From contig NC_060892.1 of NCBI RefSeq assembly GCF_014805685.1, positions 18,984,990 to 19,048,989 on the forward strand: a DNA stretch of 64,000 nt, read 5' to 3'. A program made the translations under genes and the position numbers. Of the stretch, positions 59,756 through 64,000 are shown one piece after another. The stretch is from Silurus meridionalis. Taxonomy: Eukaryota; Chordata; Actinopteri; Siluriformes; Siluridae. The notes under the pieces were generated by a model, which was given only the letters and a program-made list of their open reading frames with translations, was not told the origin of the DNA and did not search any database. The stretch's first letter is position 1, and every line of letters begins with the position of its first letter.

Positions 59756-62630
59756 GTAGATGGAGACTAAACTGATTTTATTGTTTACATTTTAGTGAAG
59801 TTTTTGCTCCTGATAGAGCTTTGTCTCTCTATTCATCCTTTTCCTAATTTTAGGTTCATCATGTACAAACTGCCAAGAATTAAACAAGGTTCTTTGGGAA
59901 GTGGAGTTGACTACATGTACTTAGATGCCTCATTAACCAAATGGCAGATGAGTAAAAATGCAGTGAATACCAGTGAAGGGGCTTTAGGTAGAACACTAAG
60001 CCAGCTTTACCAAAGATACCAGGTATGACTGTGTATGACTAATAATTATGTGCTGTATATATATACATTGTATTTTTTACATCCTTGTTGGTCTTAATAA
60101 TAAAACGTTCATCAGATGAGGAAGAATATAATAAATGCAATCCTTAAACCTCCTATGTAATTTTTTGCTCATTTACATTTGCTGCCTTGAAAAGCTAGTA
60201 ACAGGGAATTGTCTATATGTATGCAGAGGTCAAATCCTGATAATAGATTTAAAAATATCATGTAAAATTAACACACAAACCAACATTCATATCTGTATAG
60301 ATTTTTCAAAAAATATTTTTAAGGGTATTTAGTTTTTCCTTTAAAAACCATTATTTAGTTATCTGATGCAGCAGATGCAGCTTAATAAGGGGCCTGATAA
60401 CAAACTCATACATGGAACCAGAATTGATAGAGCAAGGAGACTATCTTTTTAAATCTTGATCATTTCTGACCAATGTTTTATAGTTAAGACCAATCAAATA
60501 GGAAATAAGTTGCTACATTTATTATCTTCTTTTTCTTCTTCTTTCGGCTTCTCCAGTTAGGGGTCACCACAGCCGATCATCCGTCTCCATACCCCCCTGT
60601 CCTCTAAATCTACCTCTTTCAAACCAACTACTTGCACGTCTTACCTCAAAACATCCATAAACTTCCTCATTGGCCTTCCTCTTTTCCTCCTTCCTGGCAG
60701 CTCCATCCTCAGCATTCTTCTTCCTATATACCACATGTCCCTCCTCTGAACATGTCCAAACCATCTCAATCTTGCCTCCCTCACCTTGTCTCCAAAATGT
60801 CCTACATGCGCTGTCCCTCTAATAAACAAATTTCTAATCTCTAATTTCTAAACATCTTCACCTCCAGCTACACTTCCTGTCTTTAAGTCAATGCCACTGT
60901 TTCTAAACCATACAACATTGCAGGTCTCACCACAGTCCTATAAACTTTCCCTTTCACTCTTGCGGATACCCTTCTATCACAAATCACTACTGCCACTCTT
61001 CTCCACCCACAACCAAGGCACCTAAACTTATCCACCTTTAACACCTTTTCTCCCTGCAACTGCACCACTCCACTGCCCTCCCTCTCATTCACACTCATGT
61101 ACTCTGTCTTACTCCTACTGACTTTCATTCTCCTCCTCTCCAGTGTGTACCTTCACCTCTCCAGGCTCTTCTCAACCTGCTCCCTACTCTCACCACAAAT
61201 CACAATATCATCTGCAAACATTATAGTCCATGGAGACTCCTGTCTGACCTCGTCCATCAACCTGTCCATCACCACTGCAAACAGAAAAGGGCTCAGCGCT
61301 GATCCTTAAAGCGATCCCACCTCCACCTTGAACCAGTCGTCATTCCTACTGCACACTTCAATGCTGTCACACTGTCCTCATACATGTCCTGCACCACCCT
61401 CACATACTTCTCTGCCACACCGGACTTCCTTTTACAATACCACAACTCCTCTCTCGGCACTCTGTCGTACGCTTTCTCTAAATCCATAAACACCCAATGC
61501 AGCTTCTTCTGTCCTTCTCTATACTTCTCCATCAACATTCTCAAATCAAATATTGGGTCTGTGGTGCTCTTCCTCGGCATGGAATCATACTGTTGCTTAC
61601 AGATGGTCACCTCTTCTCTCAGCCTGGCTTCCACTACTCTTTCTCATAAAGTTGCTACATTTATTATATGCCTTATTTTTTATAAATGTAAATGTTTTAT
61701 AAATATTTGCATAAATATATTGTATTCATTGCATGCAGATTTTTTGCTGTGATATAACAGATATACTGTATGGCATTATCTATTTTTAATTGTGTCATAT
61801 GTATTATACTAATAATGGATTGTTTTAATAGTTAAACAGCTCGGCATACATGCTTTACAATGATGCTCCTCCGGTGCTGAAGTATGTGGTTAATTATGGA
61901 CACACGAAAGGTATTACTCACTATTTTATGCCAAATTAAAAGAGAAAACAAAACAGAACAAGTACCATTCCACTGCTCATGCAAGAGTATTTGCTTTTGC
62001 CATTTGAAAAAAATATTGTCCAGTTTTTTGCTGCTTTTGACAGAGGTGAAGTCAAGTACAAAGAGCACAACTGATAAATGTTGTTGACTGAGATTAATCC
62101 CCAACCCCCCATCAAATATGAAAGTTTATCTACATGAGATCAGCCAGCTATTAATAAATGTGAAGCTTTTTTTCTCTTTCATATTGCCAGTGATCATAGA
62201 TTACCATCAAATTGATCATCATGTAATTAGCACATCATTTTTGCATTGAGTGATGCCCTGTGTGACCCTGTGTCATTTGTGTGTTTTGTCCAGGGGCACT
62301 GCTTTTTGATCAGTTTCAAGGCTTCTGGATAACACACAGCATTCCTCACTTTCCACCTTTCCCTGAAATGGGGTTTGGCTATCCCTCCACTGGAAAACTT
62401 TTCGGGCAGAGTGTTCAGTGTACAACCTATAGTTACAAACAGTTCCAAAGAATCTGTAAGCAAACATGTCAAAAAATACATTTATAAAGCCATTCATAGG
62501 ACTACTTTTTACCATGACATCATGGCTGCATACTAACCAAATGCACATTTTAAATGCACTTATTTTTTTTCATATACTTTCATTGTCTAACTGTATAAAC
62601 AAAATCCTGAATTAAAACAATGATGATATA

Positions 62631-62661
<31 letters not shown>

Positions 62662-63598
62662 CAGCACAGCAACTATCATATATTAAGCCATATACATACA
62701 ACTGCTCAGTGCCATCAGCCTATTATGCAGATATGAAGGAAATGGCATGGATTTGTGCTGGCAAAACAGTGTCTGTGGTTCCCAGGAGAAAGCTTGAAAA
62801 GCTGATGTCAGTCAAGGGAGAGACTTTCCTTAGTTTCGCCAAATCACACAGATATGTTGATGGTAAGAGATTTTTAGTGTTTTATTCTACCATTTTCTAA
62901 TGATGATACTTTACACCCATTTTTACTGACAACATACTGTATATTTATTACATGTATTTTTTTTCTAGACAGTAATCATAAAAATGTTTGATCATGCCAA
63001 AGTTCAAGTGCTCTTGAGTAACTATTGACTTTGCTTGTGTAAGGGGCAGGGTCAATTTTTAGGATGTGCACGTTTTCTGCACCTGTTGGACATGTAGTAC
63101 GTCTGATATTATCAATAGATACGCAATTTCAAAACAAAGGTTTTGGCATTAAATACATACACCCTAGTACTGTTTTCACCATTCCATGTCCATATTGTGA
63201 TATTTCAAGCTGTTGTCACCTAATCGTAATTATTGCCCCTTGTGTTTTCACTTTCTGTCCCAGATATTTATGCTGGCTGGATAGCACAGACACTGCAGAC
63301 AGACTTGCTTGTAGAAACATGGCAGCGACAAACTCACCAGCTTCCCTCCAACTGCTCGCTTCCTTACCACACAATGAACATCAAGAAGGTCTCTCTGTCT
63401 GAGCTTGTGACTTTCAGTTCTTATTACGACCACTCCAAGTGGTGTGTCTCTTCCAAAAAACAAATCCAGTGGACTTGTATAGGGGATCTGAACAGGGAGA
63501 GCAGTCAAGCATGGAGAGGAGGTGGACTCATCTGTAGCCAAAATTCAGTTGTGTACAAGGCTTTCCGTTCAGCCGTGGTCTGGTATAAAAGTTGTTAG
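59652..63598 (+). CDS. DNASE2B: Deoxyribonuclease II beta (lysosomal acid DNase)
   Basis: Acid endonuclease cutting DNA to 3'-phosphate ends in lysosomes; in mammals it degrades nuclear DNA in lens fibre cells. Six exons join in frame to 348 aa: 59652-59755, 59854-60022, 61832-61910, 62294-62455, 62665-62862, 63264-63598. It starts [19 protein letters not shown], a clear signal peptide, then mature [15 protein letters not shown]. Both catalytic HxK motifs are present: GHTKG with His115/Lys117 and YDHSKWC with His294/Lys296. Other family marks: [61 protein letters not shown]. Beta rather than DNASE2 is chosen from the neighbouring UOX and PRKACB. All introns are GT-AG. A LINE sits in intron 2. 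Confidence 0.95.
59854..60022 (+). CDS. DNASE2B: DNASE2B exon 2
   Basis: 169 bases, acceptor TTTTAG, donor GTATGA. Encodes [17 protein letters not shown] and [14 protein letters not shown]. Confidence 0.95.
60526..61648 (-). mobile_element. RTE-like LINE in DNASE2B intron 2, 5'-truncated, with 19-bp duplication
   Basis: The direct repeat aagttgctacatttattat occurs exactly at 60507-60525 and 61649-61667. Minus-strand frames read [20 protein letters not shown] (reverse-transcriptase box), later [16 protein letters not shown] and [14 protein letters not shown], then [15 protein letters not shown] and [14 protein letters not shown] near the 3' end. Tail GGAGAAGCCGAAAGAAGAAG. Frameshifts and stops present. 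About 1.1 kb. Confidence 0.9.
61832..61910 (+). CDS. DNASE2B: DNASE2B exon 3 (first HxK)
   Basis: 79 bases, acceptor AATAG, donor GTATTA. Encodes [12 protein letters not shown] and NYGHTK. Confidence 0.94.
62294..62455 (+). CDS. DNASE2B: DNASE2B exon 4
   Basis: 162 bases, acceptor TCCAG, donor GTAAGC. Encodes [20 protein letters not shown]. Confidence 0.95.
62665..62862 (+). CDS. DNASE2B: DNASE2B exon 5
   Basis: 198 bases, acceptor TTCAG, donor GTAAGA. Encodes [20 protein letters not shown] and [13 protein letters not shown]. Confidence 0.95.
63264..63598 (+). CDS. DNASE2B: DNASE2B exon 6 (second HxK, stop)
   Basis: 110 codons plus TAG, acceptor TCCCAG. Encodes [21 protein letters not shown] and the C-terminus VVWYKSC. 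Confidence 0.96.
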
Positions 63599-64000
63599 GA
63601 GCGAGACATCTACTGTTATATATACGGCAAAGTTCCATAACAATTAAATAGCAAATTGCTGATAGCATTTCAATTCAGAAAATACAATCAGTCAGATTTA
63701 TTTGAATGGCAGGCGTTCTGGAGATGTTGAAGCCTTTCCTATGCAATACACATTCCAAATGATTAATGCTCAAGTAATCAATGAAGAGGGGTTTTTTGCA
63801 GCTAAAATGCCACAATAATAAAGACAGATCAGTTTGTAGTGCATGTAATTAATTGTGAAATACCACTTTGGCCTGTCCAACTATCAGCCTCTCAAACAGA
63901 CAATGTTTTCCAGCTGGTAAGTTATTTCCCAGCTTCCTCATTACGTTTCTAAATAAATAAATGTTTGAAATCCTCAAATTGCCTTCATATTTTGTCTGAT
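63599..64000 (+). other. DNASE2B: DNASE2B 3' UTR and beyond
   Basis: AATAAA at 63817-63822, about 220 bases after the stop, is a plausible poly(A) signal. No further gene is seen before the window ends. Confidence 0.55.

Noticed and set aside
61293..61634. 113-aa minus-strand open frame
   Set aside because: It is reverse-transcriptase coding of the LINE in DNASE2B intron 2, flanked by a target-site duplication; not a host gene.

Overview
The window is vertebrate nuclear DNA from a teleost fish. Five multi-exon protein-coding genes can be read exon by exon through canonical splice sites. They are embedded in DNA full of Tc1/mariner, hAT, RTE-type LINE, Rex1/L2-type LINE, DIRS and tRNA-derived SINE sequences plus long microsatellites. 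The repeat families recall ostariophysan fishes and possibly a catfish, but that is an impression and was not searched.

Layout. TTLL7 (tubulin polyglutamylase) runs leftward from its ATG at 6300 and leaves the window at base 1; only its N-terminal six coding exons are present. About 18 kb of repeat-rich intergenic DNA follows, holding a decayed DIRS element (about 10.65-13.92 kb), two hAT elements and a compound microsatellite. PRKACB (PKA catalytic subunit beta) runs rightward from 24307 to 37062 in ten coding exons giving 351 aa. A second first exon at 27676-27856 would give a C-beta-2-like form of 396 aa. SAMD13 follows (48600-51189, three coding exons, 97 aa), with a possible promoter and 5' UTR exon near 42.7-42.87 kb. 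UOX (urate oxidase) lies convergently on the minus strand (57439 to 52784, eight exons, 298 aa, peroxisomal C-terminus AKL). DNASE2B runs rightward (59652-63598, six exons, 348 aa) and both catalytic HxK motifs are intact.

The order and orientation TTLL7(-) PRKACB(+) SAMD13(+) UOX(-) DNASE2B(+) matches my recollection of human chromosome 1p31, where UOX is a pseudogene. In this fish the UOX reading frame is complete. The genes are neighbours by ancestral linkage and do not form one pathway: tubulin modification, cAMP signalling, a SAM-domain protein, purine catabolism and lysosomal DNA degradation.

Main points for a second look: the C-beta-2-type alternative first exon of PRKACB, a GC-AG intron in UOX, a tRNA-Glu SINE that shares its 3' tail with two RTE-like LINE copies in the same window (both LINE copies with 19-bp target-site duplications), and a (TA)n tract of almost 200 bp just behind the PRKACB stop codon. 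I saw no wholly new multi-gene system.
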